A DNA stretch of 64,000 nucleotides from Multifurca ochricompacta (GCA_022496185.1 WTXG01000159.1:19854-83853); one strand, 5' to 3'. Positions 1 through 10,814 are shown, counted from the first letter of the stretch. The notes: generated from the sequence alone by a model not told the origin. Made by a program: numbers and translations.

Positions 1-728
1 TCCAACTGTTTCTCCGCTTGCTCCGGCTGCTTGCCACCGAAGTGTTTCTGCTGATTAAAGCGAGGGTCACCCCGCTTCCGTTTGATTGCCGAGAGCTTAT
101 TAGCTGCATGAGGGTTCTTACCCCTGGATCGATCTTGCTCCCACTGAGCAAGCACGGCATCGCAGATTACGGCTAGATTAATGTTGGAAGGAGATCTTCC
201 GACAAGGATGGTGGGGATAAGGGCCTCCCATTTGGGAGGGAGCATATGGAGCAGGAGCATGCCCTGCAAGACATCAGGGATGGTGACACTATTGGTCTCA
301 AGGCGCTCAAAGGTGACCTCAAGGTGGTTAATCTGAGGCAAGGGGTGCTTGGCAGAGTCCAGGCGAAAGTTTAGGGCTTCTTTGAAGTCCCTAAAGATCG
401 CAGCGGGCCCCACTGAGCCATACTTGCTCTTTAGACCAATCCATATAAGAAAGGAAGAGCCAGTTGAGGTATGTTCATGCTGGATCGCAGTGGACAGCCT
501 CAAGATTATAGTGCCGATCGCCTTGTTATCAGCGTGGTCCCATTCCTTCTGAAGTAATTTTTCATCTTCAGTGGGGTTCTGTTCATCCTTGGCATTAGGA
601 CGAGGGTCAGAGCCATTCGTGACCTCCCAAAGCCCACTAGACATAAGGAAAGCCCTCATCACATTGGCCCAAGCAGAATAGTTAGATCCGTCAAAGACGG
701 GAACGGCAATTGTCAGTTGAGACGACAT
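1..728 (-). CDS. Ty1/copia Gag, N-terminal part, runs off the left edge
   Basis: An uninterrupted frame of about 242 codons starts at the ATG on 728-726 and is still open at base 1. It begins MSSQLTIAVPVFDGSNYSAW, typical of the copia-type Gag (UBN2/gag-polypeptide family), in which a hydrophobic segment and a 'DGSNYxxW' motif precede the helical capsid region. Further in are a 'LWEVTNG' segment, 'KYGSVGPAAIFRDF' and 'LLHMLPPKWEALIPTI', all matching the usual capsid order. The C-terminal part is basic (KRKRGDPRF) and probably leads to a zinc knuckle outside the window. Upstream lie a leader (729-1102) and an LTR (1103-1448) in the same orientation, so this is the 5' end of an element. No stop codon is seen, so this copy is less decayed than most others here. 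Confidence 0.85.
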   Translation of the reverse strand, partial: MSSQLTIAVPVFDGSNYSAWANVMRAFLMSSGLWEVTNGSDPRPNAKDEQNPTEDEKLLQKEWDHADNKAIGTIILRLSTAIQHEHTSTGSSFLIWIGLKSKYGSVGPAAIFRDFKEALNFRLDSAKHPLPQINHLEVTFERLETNSVTIPDVLQGMLLLHMLPPKWEALIPTILVGRSPSNINLAVICDAVLAQWEQDRSRGKNPHAANKLSAIKRKRGDPRFNQQKHFGGKQPEQAEKQL

Positions 729-860
729 TGTTAAGATTTGAGTAAGTGTTTTTGGAAGCATGAGTAAATGGTTTCTGTAAAAGAAGCCATAGTCAGCATT
801 GAATGCGACAAAAGATACTCAGAGCACAAAACAGAACTCAGGCTCTTAGAAACCATAGAT

Positions 861-1080
861 GCGGCCATAAAGGCGCAATGGTGAGCTTAGTAGTTTTTAT
901 GCAGCCTTAAAGGCACATTAGCAGTGCAGCCATAAAGGTGCATGAATGTTGCGTTCACTGGTAGCATCTACTTTTGCAGCCTATAGGCGCAGACACTTAT
1001 CACAGCCATTGAAGGCGCAGAAAATGTTTATTGCGGCCATTAAAGGCGCAGAGTGTGTATTGCAGCCATAAAGGCGCAAG
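861..1080 (-). repeat. Degenerate tandem hairpin repeats in the copia leader
   Basis: Seven copies of a unit resembling GCAGCCATAAAGGCGCA begin near 861, 901, 926, 976, 1003, 1033 and 1062. Each contains GCC...GGC arms around an A/T-rich loop, so each could fold into a small hairpin. Spacing is irregular (about 25-50 bp). The array lies between the LTR and the gag start, where retrotransposon RNA leaders often carry packaging or translation signals. That role is only inferred. Confidence 0.75.
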
Positions 1081-1102
1081 ATGCCCACCAGGGCCCATAA
1101 CC

Positions 1103-1448
1103 TATAGAACAGGTATGGTGCAGCCTACACTAGATACTACATTACTGCTAGCTATCTCACCTTTGTTTACTTTGAGACTTAGATGCAGTCGTTAATGCGA
1201 TAGCAACTGCTTAATCTATAGCAGTTATACAGTAGTTTATATACAATTTAATGTACTATATCGGCTACTTAATTATACAAGTGCGTTATCTCATTATTGA
1301 TGTGATTTGATCACATGCCCGATCTTAGATGTATATTCTAAGTAATCTAGCTAATTATGAACGCATTCTTACTTGCGTTATCTACACGTGATCACAATCA
1401 TGTCATACTGCTATCCCGGAGCCTCTGTACCAGTATCTTGGTTCAACA
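1103..1448 (-). repeat. 5' LTR of the left-edge copia element (LTR family G)
   Basis: On the minus strand this begins TGTTGAACCAAGATAC (at 1448). Its body matches the solo LTR at 35860-36192 and the partial LTR at 27079-27386, including the shared end segment around CATCTAAGTCT and GGTGAGATAG. The inner end (near 1103) is set by comparison with those copies, whose last bases are CACA; here they read TATA. The other LTR of this element is outside the window. Confidence 0.8.
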
Positions 1449-2611
1449 CTGGGGCAGGACCTGGTGGGCTGCCACCTCCTCCAGGTGGACTGCCTCCTCC
1501 AGATAAAGTCTGTCCTGTTCCTGTGAATTGAGCAGGGATTGTCATTGACTGGATGGACACCCCAAAGGAAAGTCTTCAGGGTTGTCCCAGGGTTGTACTG
1601 ACTGTGGTGGGAAATGCTGTTGTCATGGATGTTGTGGAATTGCTCAACAAAGAGACTGCTGGTGGTAATGTGGGGAGTGCAATAGGTGTGAGGAAGGTTC
1701 TTCAGGTAAGTTCAATCCTATTTCTTCAGGTGCTATGCACACAGCTTCTATCTGACTTCAGTTATTAGGATGTATGTGGTACCAAATGCCTTGATACCAA
1801 TCAACGGCAAGGTTAGTCTGTTGATATGGGACCCAGTAACTGCAGAAGGGAATGTCTTGTTCATGCACTTCAAGCCAATGCACAGATTGCTTCAAATGTT
1901 GGGGAAGGTTGTCACTGGTCCTAGGAGGGAGCACAAAAGGGAATCGGATGGAAGTCATGGTGTTGGGTGTCAGGGCAAGGGATGCATCATCATCTCCTTG
2001 TGGCTCTGGTGAGTTTATCTGTTCTTGTGAAGTCTGTAAGTCTGTTCTAATGTCACAGCCAGGTGTGTGCTGTGTCAAATGTCAAGGAATTGATCAACTC
2101 AAGTTAACTAAGTCAAGATCAAGACAACAATCAAGATGGGTCAGGCCCACACAAGATAGAGGGGTGCACGCAAGATTGTGGAATTGAGCAGCAATGCTAA
2201 GTCCTGCCACAAGCTACTGGGGTTCAAAGACCTCCTAAGACACAACTTAGGGAGACTCAAGGGATTTCTGTGAGTCTTTGAAGCACCTGTATTGAGCACA
2301 AGAGAACAGACTTAAGGTCTGTTCTTCAGAACTAAGCAGGCTTAAATACATCAGGTTGCTATCCTAGGAGGGGATCTAGCCAGTAAAGTAATGTAGGTAT
2401 ACTAGTATGATATCATACTGCATCACAGTGACTTCATAGCTATGTCATACCTATGTCATAGAAATGTAATAATAGATGGGCTAGATCAGTATACAAGGTC
2501 AGGAGGGGTTATGCCCTCTGCATCATACAGTCAGTCAATCTAGTTGGATAGATCAGCTGACATCATCATATGGTCATCCAGACAGCAAAGCAGATTAAAG
2601 AAGAAAGGAAA
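1449..2611. other. Unassigned stretch, possible decayed gag on minus strand
   Basis: No recognisable gene. On the minus strand 2078-1758 is a 106-codon frame ending in a Tyr/Trp-rich segment (DWYQGIWYHIHPNN), and Gly/Pro-rich reading follows near 1530-1450. This is loosely like the low-complexity part of a gypsy Gag, but I cannot assign it. Bases 2190-2611 are A/T-rich with short repeats such as CTATGTCATA and show no coding pattern. Confidence 0.3.
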
Positions 2612-3826
2612 TTGAATCATCACATTAGGTTCAAAAAGTCCTTGGTTGGTTTTAAAGGCTGCTTTGCCCTGATCCCCTTCACAAATGCACACATTATTAT
2701 ATCCCCATCAGATATCTATCTTCAAGAATAAGGCCTTGTCTCGCATGGTATTGATGAGTTCAGGTATGAGGGGGAGGGGATATGCATTTCTAACAGTGTA
2801 AGCATTGATTCTTCTGTAATCCTGCACTGGACAGAGTTTGCTGTCCTTCTTTTTGATAAAGAAGAATGGTGAGGCATAGGGTGACTTAGATAGATGGATG
2901 TATCCCTTGGCAAGATGTTCTTCCAAGAAAGCAGTAAGTGCTTTCTGTTCTGGTGGTGACAGGGGATAGATTTTACAGTTGATAGCAGGTGGAGTATTTG
3001 GTATGAAGTCAATGGTGTGGTCCCAAGGTCATGAAGGTGGGAACCATTGGGACTCCTCTTCAGAGAACACCTTGTAGTGGTGATGGTATTCTTTTGGCAC
3101 TACTTTCTCAAACATCTTCTCATCTTGTCCTTCAATGGCCTTTTGTGCTAGTTCCAATGCCTTGGTGACATAGCAGTAGACTTGGTCTTGCCATTCCATA
3201 TCATCTCAGGTAGCTGCTGCCCCAATAACTATGGCTTGGGAGAGTGGGTGGCAAGCCACATAATCATATCCTAAGGAGGTAATGACAATGGGGTAGAATT
3301 CTTTGTCCATTGTAGCATCTGCCCAGTTAATCCTTGGTTCAAAGGCTGCAAGCCACAGATACCCCAAGATGAGGTCTTTGTCTCCTAGATTAGTGACAAG
3401 GAATTGAACAGTTTTCATTGTTTCTCCAACTTGGATGTTAAGGTCTGTGTAATGCCTAATCTTTCCAGCACAGTTAGCTGTTCTGTCAATGTTCCAAATG
3501 TTCTTTTCTTGGGGAAGTGCCTGCATCCCAAGCCCCAGAGTTTTTGCTAATCTGGGACTGATGAAGTTGTCAGTGGCTCCTGAGTCCACCAAAATATCTC
3601 AGTCAGCCATTTTCTGCATAGTTTTGAAGTGAACTGGTATTTTCAATGACTTGAATTGACTAGTATACACAGAGGTTACATGTAGTGCTCTTGCCCAGGC
3701 CAATGGGTTCAAGCCAATTAAAAATCCTTTTTGGAAAATGCTTTTTCTACTAGGATGGCCTGTACTTCCTTGCTTTCCTTCATCATATTTGCCCATATCT
3801 CCTGGGCCTTTTCTTCCTTGGTGCAT
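2612..3826 (-). pseudogene. pol: Protease and partial RT of gypsy copy Ba
   Basis: The pol frame joins just after the Gag stop (near 3730) and reads through the family linker (VTSVYTSQFKSLKIPVHF) into an aspartic protease. Its catalytic motif VDSGATDNFIS is at about 3590-3560 and the flap/ILG region (DLILGYLWLAAFEP) at about 3400-3330. RT starts near 3010 with the typical [14 protein letters not shown], the VQDYRRIN motif and [12 protein letters not shown]. The frame has stops and shifts and ends after '[10 protein letters not shown]', so the YMDD motif, RNase H and integrase are missing. Confidence 0.85.
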
Positions 3827-4551
3827 TTATCTACTGTAGGTGGATTGCTGGTGGGGGTTGCTGGGGTAGTGGTAGCTTTGGCAACTTGTGCCCCTTTCTT
3901 TGGACAGTCTTGGGACATGTGTCCCTGTGCTTTGCAACAGAAACACCTTCCTTCCTTCATTAATGTTTGCTGTTCATCTTCAGCAAGTGCAGCTCAGGCT
4001 CTAGTTCTGTCTGCAGAAGTGTCCATAGCATTTGGATCTCTTTGGGTGGTGTGTGTGGGTTTCATGCTGAAGGCTGCTTTCCACTGGTTCCTTGTTTTCC
4101 CTTTCTTTGTATCAACTCCAAAGCACATTTGAAAGTCCAGATAGTCCTGCTGCTGTCAACATGCAGCATCTACCCAAGCATCCCACATTCTGGGGTGGTG
4201 GAACTGGATAATGTTCTTTACTAGTGGGTTGGGAAGCCCTTGAGAGAAAAGGTCCAGAGTGGCCTCTTCATCAGTGTCATACCCAGCTTGATTGGCTAGG
4301 CTTCAGAACTTGGCTACATATGTGTCCAAGTCTCCTCTTTCCATCTTCAATGATTTCAATTCTCTGACCACCTTCTGCTTGGCCTGCCTTTCCATGAATG
4401 CATCCTTGAACCTCTGGGCAACAGTTTCCCAATCATCCTACCCCTACTTGGTTGTTCAGCCATTCCAGCTGATCCATGGCTTCTCCCCTGATGAGTGATA
4501 GAAAGAAGTTTGCTCATTGAAAGGGGTTGACAATTTGAGGGATATCATGAT

Positions 4552-4797
4552 TGAAGTGATGTGTTGGCTAAACATGCACCCCAATCAAGCGACCTTAAAC
4601 AGGACCCTGGCTCACACACTAGAAAAGAAATGGCCATGTTGGGGATTGAACCCAAGACCTCTGGACAAGCCAGGTCTGGTGCTCTAAACCACTGAGCTAC
4701 ACAGCCTCAGGTTCATAGTGGTACACAACCTCCTATATGAGGTCATGCAGAGTTGCATTGTGTGACACCTGACTGTGTCAACATGATGGAAGGTTGT
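4552..4797 (-). repeat. Insertion in gag containing a tRNA-like head (SINE-like)
   Basis: Compared with the other family B copies, Gag is interrupted here between 'EFTTF' and 'FNHD'. The roughly 245-bp insert contains the tRNA-like block at 4632-4706. It has about 90 bp on the 5' side of that block (minus strand) and about 80 bp on the 3' side. I see no clear target duplication or poly-A tail, so the exact ends are uncertain. Confidence 0.65.
4632..4706 (-). repeat. tRNA-derived block with A- and B-box
   Basis: Reading the minus strand from 4706, there is an acceptor-like GGCTGTG that pairs with CATGGCC at 4638-4632 using two G-T wobbles. A D-arm follows, with GCTC/GAGC around AGTGGTTTA (A-box). 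The T-arm is TTGGG-TTCAATC-CCCAA (B-box). The 75-nt length is that of a tRNA, but the anticodon arm does not form a 5-bp stem. It is therefore probably a tRNA-derived SINE head or a tRNA pseudogene rather than a working tRNA. The block at 17466-17541 is related. Confidence 0.7.
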
Positions 4798-5252
4798 GAA
4801 TTCCAGAATGAACTTCTTGCTCTGGGAGCAGTCCCCTGTGAATGTTTGGGGCAACACTCTGGAGAGTTGTCCAGATGGAGGTGGGATGTTTGGAGCAGTT
4901 ACTGCAGCTGGGGGTGGGGGTTGAGGGTTGGGGTTGGGATCTGGGAGTTGTGCAGCAATGGTTGACATTGTGGTTGGGAGGATAGTGTCAGTGGATTGTG
5001 TGAAAATCTGGGGAGTTGCTAATGCAGGAGCTCTGATTGTAGCAATCTCTGGTGCAACCTGGGTAGTTGAAGCTAATACAGGTGTGTCTTTGCTATTCTC
5101 TTCTACATATTCTTCTGGTTCGGAGTTGGTGATAATGGCTGGGGGATTCTCTCTCCATGGTCCTAATCCAAATTCAAGTGGGGCTGGTCCTGTAGTGACC
5201 CAAGAGTGTTGGCTGTCTGAATATTGGATATGATACCTAGTGATTGTCAAGG

Positions 5253-5480
5253 GGTTTCACACCTGTGCAGGTAAGTGCCATGGGTTTTGCTGGGTATGGG
5301 TATGGGTATATGGCTCCCAACCCATGGAAACCCATACCTGTGCAGCAGGTTTGGGAGGTATAGGCGCTGATTATGCATTGATAAGATCAGTAGAATTTCC
5401 AAGATAAAACACATCTGCAGCCACAAAAATACAAGATCTCATCTGATGTATGCTATAGGGTGGCTTTAAATATGTTCTAG
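5253..5480. repeat. Dispersed repeat E, copy 1
   Basis: Closely similar to 26520-26765. Both copies begin near GGTTTCA(C/T)ACCTGTGCAGG and end near ATATGTTCTAGTGTTA. The first 100 bp hold GGGTATGGGTA runs and an opposing ACCCATACCTGTGC segment, so the two sides can pair as a long hairpin. Not coding. It may be a short non-autonomous element, but no terminal repeat or target duplication is certain. Confidence 0.65.
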
Positions 5481-6035
5481 TGTTACAACTCACTGTCAAC
5501 TGCCTGGACAGTGGGTTGTATGTGAAGGGGATGATTTGGAAGTGGGGCAAGAGATGAGAGTGAGGGTGAAAGTGCAGGGAGATGAAGCGAACAGCTCAAG
5601 GACAAGGGGTGAGAAGCCTTCCACAAGGTGGGGCTAATCTCCTAGGCAATAAGGTACCAGATCACAAGTGGACAGTCTGGAGCTGTCCATTCTATTCCAA
5701 AAGGGTTTATATACATAATTACAACTGGGACTTTGGTCTGTGCACCACTTTAGGGGAGGTTAATTTTGCTCTAACTCCCCACTATCCACCAATGAGAATA
5801 GCCCCACTTTTTGGGCTTAGAAATCCACAGTCTGCAGTCTGCAGGTTTGTGGACTGCTGTTTAGGCATTGTGGGGGCCTGTTAGTACTCTTCCCACACCT
5901 CTCCAATTTGGCAGGAGTCTGGCCCTGGTCTGGACCAGCCTCTTTCTGGTCTTAATCTAGGGTTATCTTCATTTCTGAGGGTTCTGCAGGGTTTCTGGGA
6001 GTGTCTGGAGATTTCTAGGGTGTCAGTTCATGACA
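5481..6035 (-). repeat. LTR of gypsy family D, solo
   Basis: Begins TGTTACAACTCACTGTC and ends CAGTTCATGACA. It matches the two LTRs of the element at 43985-53996 along its length, with many C/T and G/A differences. Orientation matches those LTRs as written on the plus strand, so the parent element was on the minus strand. Flanking bases (TCTAG / CAAAC) do not form a target duplication, so it is not a clean solo-LTR excision product. Confidence 0.88.
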
Positions 6036-8163
6036 CAAACAGAATTACCCAATGTGTTGACCTGTTAGTATCTACAGGCAATGAGCTCCAACAACATCGT
6101 TTCTACATTGCATCTATTGGGACCAATGATATGATCTTAGGGTACCCCTGGTTTGCAGCAACAAATCCACAAATAGATTGGCAGAATGGACAACTTAACC
6201 AGCAGATCTATCTCACCCTACCTGGTGAACAGATCTGATGTCTCAATATTGCACAAGAACTTGCCATCAAGGCAAAAGACCAAATGGAGAAATCCTGGGA
6301 CCAGATAGTACCCCCCAAGTACCAGAGACATCACAAAGTCTTCAGTGACAAGGAAGCACAACATTTCCCTGCACCACATGCCTGGGATCATTGAATTGAG
6401 TTGAAATCAGATGCACCAGCCACCTTAGACTGTAAAATCTACCCACTTGGACTGGGAGAGCAGGATGCACTAAATAAATTCTTGGAGGAACATTTACAGA
6501 AGGGTTATATTCAGGAATCTAAATCACCATACATGTCCCCTTTCTTCTTTATCAAAAAGAAAGACAGAAATCTCTGGCCCATTCAAGATTATCAGAAGTT
6601 AAATGATTGGACAATCCACAATACATACCCCCTTCCACTGATCCCAGAATTGATAGATTGCATCTGGGGTAGTACCTTATTTATGAAGATGGATATATGC
6701 TGGGGTTATAACAATGTCTGCATCATCCCTGAGGATTTCTGGAAAGCAGTGTTTAAAACCAACTGTGGCCTATTTGAACTGAATGTGATGTTTTTTGGGT
6801 TAACTAACTCTCTGGCAACCTTCCAAACTATGATGAATGCAGAGTTCTGAGAAGAATTAGACAAATGCAATGCTTCTGGCAGGGCTTGGTTCACAGTTTA
6901 TATGGATGATATTCTCATTCACACTGATCATGATTTGACCAATCATTGTGTGGAAGTGCACTGCATCTTAACTAAACTCAGTAATCTGGATCTCTATCTT
7001 AAGCCAGAGAAGTGTTCATTCAAACAAACACATATAGAATATCTAGGACTCATTCTTGAGGCAAACCAAGTACATATGGATCCTGTAAAGGTGGAGGGTG
7101 TAGCCACCTGGAAGACACCTATGATGGTTAAGGAAGTCCAGTCATTTCTCAGATTCTGTCAGTTTTATCATTGATTTATCCAGGGATTCAGTAAAATTGC
7201 AGCCCTGTTAAATGCCTTAACAAGTGTGAAGAACCCATGGCAGAGGACAGCCAAGGAACAAGATGCCTTCAACACCCTAAAACAGCATGTTACATTGCAA
7301 CCAGTGTTGGCTCAGCCTGATTTCAAGAAACCCTTTATTGTAGATACAGATGCATCTGGCTATGCACTAGGTGCCACTCTTAGTCAATGAGATTCTGATG
7401 AACACCTTCACCCAATCACCTATTTATTGAAAACACTAGATGCAACACAAAGAAACTGGGATATTTATGATCATGAACTGTTCATGGTTGTTGTGGCACT
7501 CTGATCATGGCAACAATATCTCATGGGTGCCAGGCATAAGGTCCAAATCTGCACAGATCATAATAACCTTCAGTATTTCAAAGAACTGCAAAAACTAAAC
7601 CATAGACAAGCTCATTGGCTGCAGGAGCTTGCAGACTTCAACTTTTTGCTAGAGCACATTCTGGGAAAACTACACACTATCACCAATATGTTATCCTGTC
7701 AACCAGATGCTGACCACAGTGAGGATGACAATCAAGAAATCATAGTTCTCCCAGATGAGTTGTTTGTTAAAATGATGTCTACTGACAGACTCCCATTCCC
7801 CCAGATGCTCCCTGAACACCATGAGATTCTCCAATGATATCATGACCATTTGTTAGCTGGACATCCAGGCATTGATAAAACAGTATGGAGGATCCAACAG
7901 GAGTATGAAGGGTCAGATCTAAGGCTGTTCATATGCAACTACATATGCAGCTGCACCAAATGTCAAGAGAATTAGCCCCACCTGATGGGAAAGGCGCCAT
8001 TGTATCCATTGGACATACCAGCTACTGCCAGTCCATTCCAATACATAGCTATGGATCTTATTACAGATCTCCCATTGTTGGGTCAATATGATGCTGTCCT
8101 AACAATTGTCAACCAAGGATGTATGAAATCAGCAAAATTTATACCATGCTCTAAGGATATTAC
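6036..8163 (+). pseudogene. pol: Ty3/gypsy family C pol fragment (PR-RT-RH-IN)
   Basis: Starts inside the protease (ILGYPWFAATNPQIDW at about 6130) and continues into RT. The RT shows [14 protein letters not shown] (6520), [11 protein letters not shown] (6630), 'VMFFGLTNS' (6790) and catalytic YMDD at 6900. RNase H is at about 7270-7560 (DTDASGYALGATL, YDHELFMVV), then the HHCC zinc arm of integrase (GHPGIDKT, C..C at 7860-7970) and the start of the integrase core (AMDLITDLP) up to 'CSKDIT'. It ends abruptly at 8163 where an inverted copia LTR begins. Several in-frame TGA stops are present. The protein is clearly different from families B and D, so this is a third gypsy lineage. No gag or LTR of its own is visible. 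Confidence 0.88.
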
Positions 8164-8385
8164 TGTCAAACAATCATGCTGCTGGTTATACTGACTGCAG
8201 TTAGTAGCAGTTAGGCTAAAAAACAAGTAGTACTTCAGAGGTTAGAAGAACTCTATACAACTATACTACTGACCTAAAAAACAAGTAGTCTACAGAAGAT
8301 GGTTAGTCAAAGGTAAAGAAGAAAGTATAGTAAAGGGAACTTACACTTCAGAGGTTAGAAGAACTCTGAAGTGGAATTGGAGTGG
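8164..8385 (-). repeat. Inverted 3' part of a copia LTR
   Basis: The reverse complement matches the end of the copia LTR at 15765-16276, including the duplicated CTTCAGAG...CCTCTGAAGT(A) segments and the terminal CAGTATAACCAGCAGCATG. It sits between gypsy C and a copia coding fragment that runs in the opposite orientation, so it is not that element's own 5' LTR in normal arrangement. Confidence 0.75.
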
Positions 8386-8401
8386 CAGTAAGGTGCAGTA
8401 G

Positions 8402-10814
8402 GAAGTATGGCAACATACAACCTCTGGTTAGCCCTGGTGTCCTTCAGACTTGAAGAAGCACAATCATTCAGACCTCAGCTTCAAAAGGTACTGGACACCA
8501 GGAGCACACTGAGGGATAATGGGATGGAGGTCAATGACCTCCAAATGTGCTTCATTCTTATGAAGTCACTCCCATCCTCCTACAGTGCCATTGCTGGGTC
8601 AATCCAGGCCTCTGGTCCTCCTGACTGCCTCTCTCCTCAGGACCTTATTCAAAGGTTCCTAAATGAGGAAAGCTGACTTGCTGGCCCAATGGGTAGTGGT
8701 GGCACCACCCTTAATAGGGTGGCCCCTGTAAAATCTAAACCAAAATCAAATTTGCCACCACACCCAGCACCAACTCCTAGTTCACAAGGAGTTGTGTGTT
8801 ACTACTGCCAGAAGCCTGGCCACAAGGCCAATGAATGTGCCAAGAAGTGGAAGGACCAGGAGAATGTCTGGAAGGGCAAGGCGGGAACAAAAGGAAGGGG
8901 CAAGGCCCCAGTATAAACACTCAAACAGTAGCTACCATAGTTAATGGTAGTGGTAGAATTCAGGAGGTGCATGAGACACCTCACATTTCTCTTTATACCT
9001 TGGGTGAAAAAGGATCAAGATTAGACTCCTGGATGTTAGATAGTGGTGCCACAAGCCATTTCACTCCTAATGTTGAAGACTTCACAGAGTATCATCCTCA
9101 CTCTGGACATGAAGTCTCACTAGGAGATGGCTCAATAGTTAAATTGGATGGAGTTGGAAGCATCACCATCAGAACTAGTCAAGGATATGACTTAGTTTTG
9201 AATGACATCTTCCATATACCAAGTGGCACCAGAATCTTATCAGCAAGTGCAATTGCTGATAAAGGAGTTCTAATCATGTTTGACCAGAATAACATGGTCA
9301 TGAGGTATAAAGGAGAAATAATTGCAGAAGGGTTCAGATGTGCAATTTGTATTGGATACAGGCAGAAACACATCTAAATGCCACAATCCATCACACTGCA
9401 TCAGCATCTCTTGATCTCTGGCATCAAAGGATGGGCCATATGTCTAAAGAGGCCCTTAAGAGTTATGCTCCTAAGGCAGTAAAAGGCCTTAAAATTGATA
9501 ATAGCCAAGTGGAAGACAAACCATGTCATGGGTGTGAACTGGAAAAGTCACACTGTCTTCCATTCCCTCCCTCTCAAAAGCAAGCTTCAGCTCCCCTTGA
9601 GGTCATTCATAGTGACCTTGTAGGCCCCTTGCAGTGTAGTTCAATACAAGGGAATGTTTACTTCACCACCTTCATAGATGACTATAGCAGATGTGCTACA
9701 GTTGTTCCAATGAAGGCCAAGAACCAATTTAACACAGTTTTTAAAACTGTTAGGGCTGTCTTAGAAAACAAGACAAACCATAACATAAAAACCCTACACA
9801 CAGACTGTGGTGGCAAATTTGTAAACAATGAGCTGAAGGCTTTGCTGAATGAGGCTGGCATAGAGCATAAACTCATGATGCTGTATTCACCACAACAGAA
9901 TGGTAGAGCTGAGAGGTTCAATAGAACCATTATGGAAAAGGCTACAAGCATGCTACACCATGTTGGCCTTTCTCTTGGCTTTTTGGGGTGTGCTGTTGCA
10001 ACAGCATGTCATATATATAACAGAACCCCCATCTGTTCTAATAAGTGGAGAACTCTGCTAGAGCTTCTGGTTAGGAACATACCAGATGTCTCATATTTTA
10101 AAGTCTTTGGTTGCAAAGCATATTATAATGTTCCAGAAGGCAAGCAGCAAAAATTAGATCCCAAAGCTAGGGAAGCTGTCTTTGTCGGGTATGAGCCTGA
10201 TTCAAAAGGCTATTTACTATGGGATAGTTATGCCCAGTCCTTTGTCTCTTCTAGAGATGAAAATTTGATGAAGGATCTTTCCCATCCTGCTCTGCAAAGG
10301 ACAGCAGAGATAACACAAAGGTATCACCCAGTCAAGGTGTACCATTTATGATTAAAGATAGTGGGACTGTCCACCCCACACCAGCAACTGCTACAGTTCC
10401 TCAGGATCCTATAGAACAGGAGACCTTGGAAGAGGAACAGGAGGATGAAAATCCTCCTCAAGAAGATATTCCAGAGCCTACCACACCCAATAATGTAGTA
10501 GACACCACACACCCAGACACAATATATCAGACTCCACCATCCCAAATATATGGAACCATCAGAACTCCCCCCAAAACTTGTGCTACTAGGTGATCAGAAA
10601 GGATTGCAGGCAGACTTCCCCAACCCAATTTCACAAGGGAAAGTCCATGCTCTGAATGATGCAATAGGGCTGTTCAAGATGATTTAAATCTTGACAGAGA
10701 TATCCCTAAGAGAAATCATCATCTGAATCCTTGCTTCTACACTGAGGATAATGCAGAGTTCATGCAAGCTTCTTCCAGGCTTGGGATGACAGAATTACTC
10801 AATGCTGGTGGAGT
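8402..10814 (+). pseudogene. Ty1/copia gag-pol fragment (copy Ca)
   Basis: Begins mid-Gag (ATYNLWLALVSFRLEEAQSF). The order is capsid (8407-8676), CCHC knuckle CYYCQKPGHKANEC (8795-8840), and protease with LDSGATSHFTP (about 9037). Next comes the integrase zinc arm (WHQRMGHMSKEAL...C..C, 9418-9550) and core with the Asp residues in IHSDLVGP (9606) and FIDDYSR (9675). The next conserved Asp region reads HTDCGGKFVN, followed by YSPQQNGRAERFN. The linker to RT is reached at about 10760. A one-base loss near 8890 separates the gag and pol frames, and stops occur after 10350. It is truncated against hAT sequence near 10814. Confidence 0.88.

Larger units (their letters stand above)
2612..5240 (-). 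mobile_element. Ty3/gypsy family B fragment (copy Ba)
   Basis: A 5'- and 3'-truncated gypsy element. Reading leftward it contains Gag from about residue 60 (YHIQYSDSQHSWVTTGP), a CCHC knuckle, protease and the first third of reverse transcriptase. It breaks off just after the 'LFEPN' segment near 2612. No LTR is attached to either end: the right end abuts repeat family E and the left end meets unassigned DNA. Gag is further interrupted by a tRNA-derived insertion (about 4552-4797). It is the same family as the copies at 18080-25452, 27888-35375 and 36941-43984. Confidence 0.85.
3718..5240 (-). pseudogene. gag: Gag of gypsy copy Ba, broken
   Basis: The readable part starts at 5240-4800 with the family B segments WRENPPAIIT, EEYVEEN and the Pro-rich linker, then reaches the capsid start VLPQTFTGDCSQSKKF. 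An insertion follows. The capsid resumes at about 4550 and shows several frame breaks. At 3960-3718 the nucleocapsid has a CCHC knuckle, CFCCKAQGHMSQDC, followed by a basic stretch and the family C-terminus ending ...FSKKDF and a stop. The C AAA AAG site that precedes the shift to the pol frame is at 3727-3733. Confidence 0.8.

Noticed and set aside
861..1080. CRISPR array
   Set aside because: Repeats are degenerate, spacing is irregular and the setting is a eukaryotic retrotransposon leader.
1758..2078. A host gene on the minus strand
   Set aside because: Only 106 codons, no recognisable domain, no start context or intron signals; kept as unassigned.
3731..4224. Plus-strand proteins of 85-133 residues over 3731-4224
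   Set aside because: They are antisense shadows of the minus-strand Gag nucleocapsid and capsid of copy Ba.
4632..4706. Functional tRNA gene
   Set aside because: The anticodon arm cannot form a normal 5-bp stem, it lies inside an insertion in a dead gag, and a related block at 17466 has the same defect.
5476..6040. Family D LTR at 5481-6035 as a clean solo LTR
   Set aside because: Flanking pentamers TCTAG and CAAAC differ, so it is not the product of a simple insertion plus LTR recombination.
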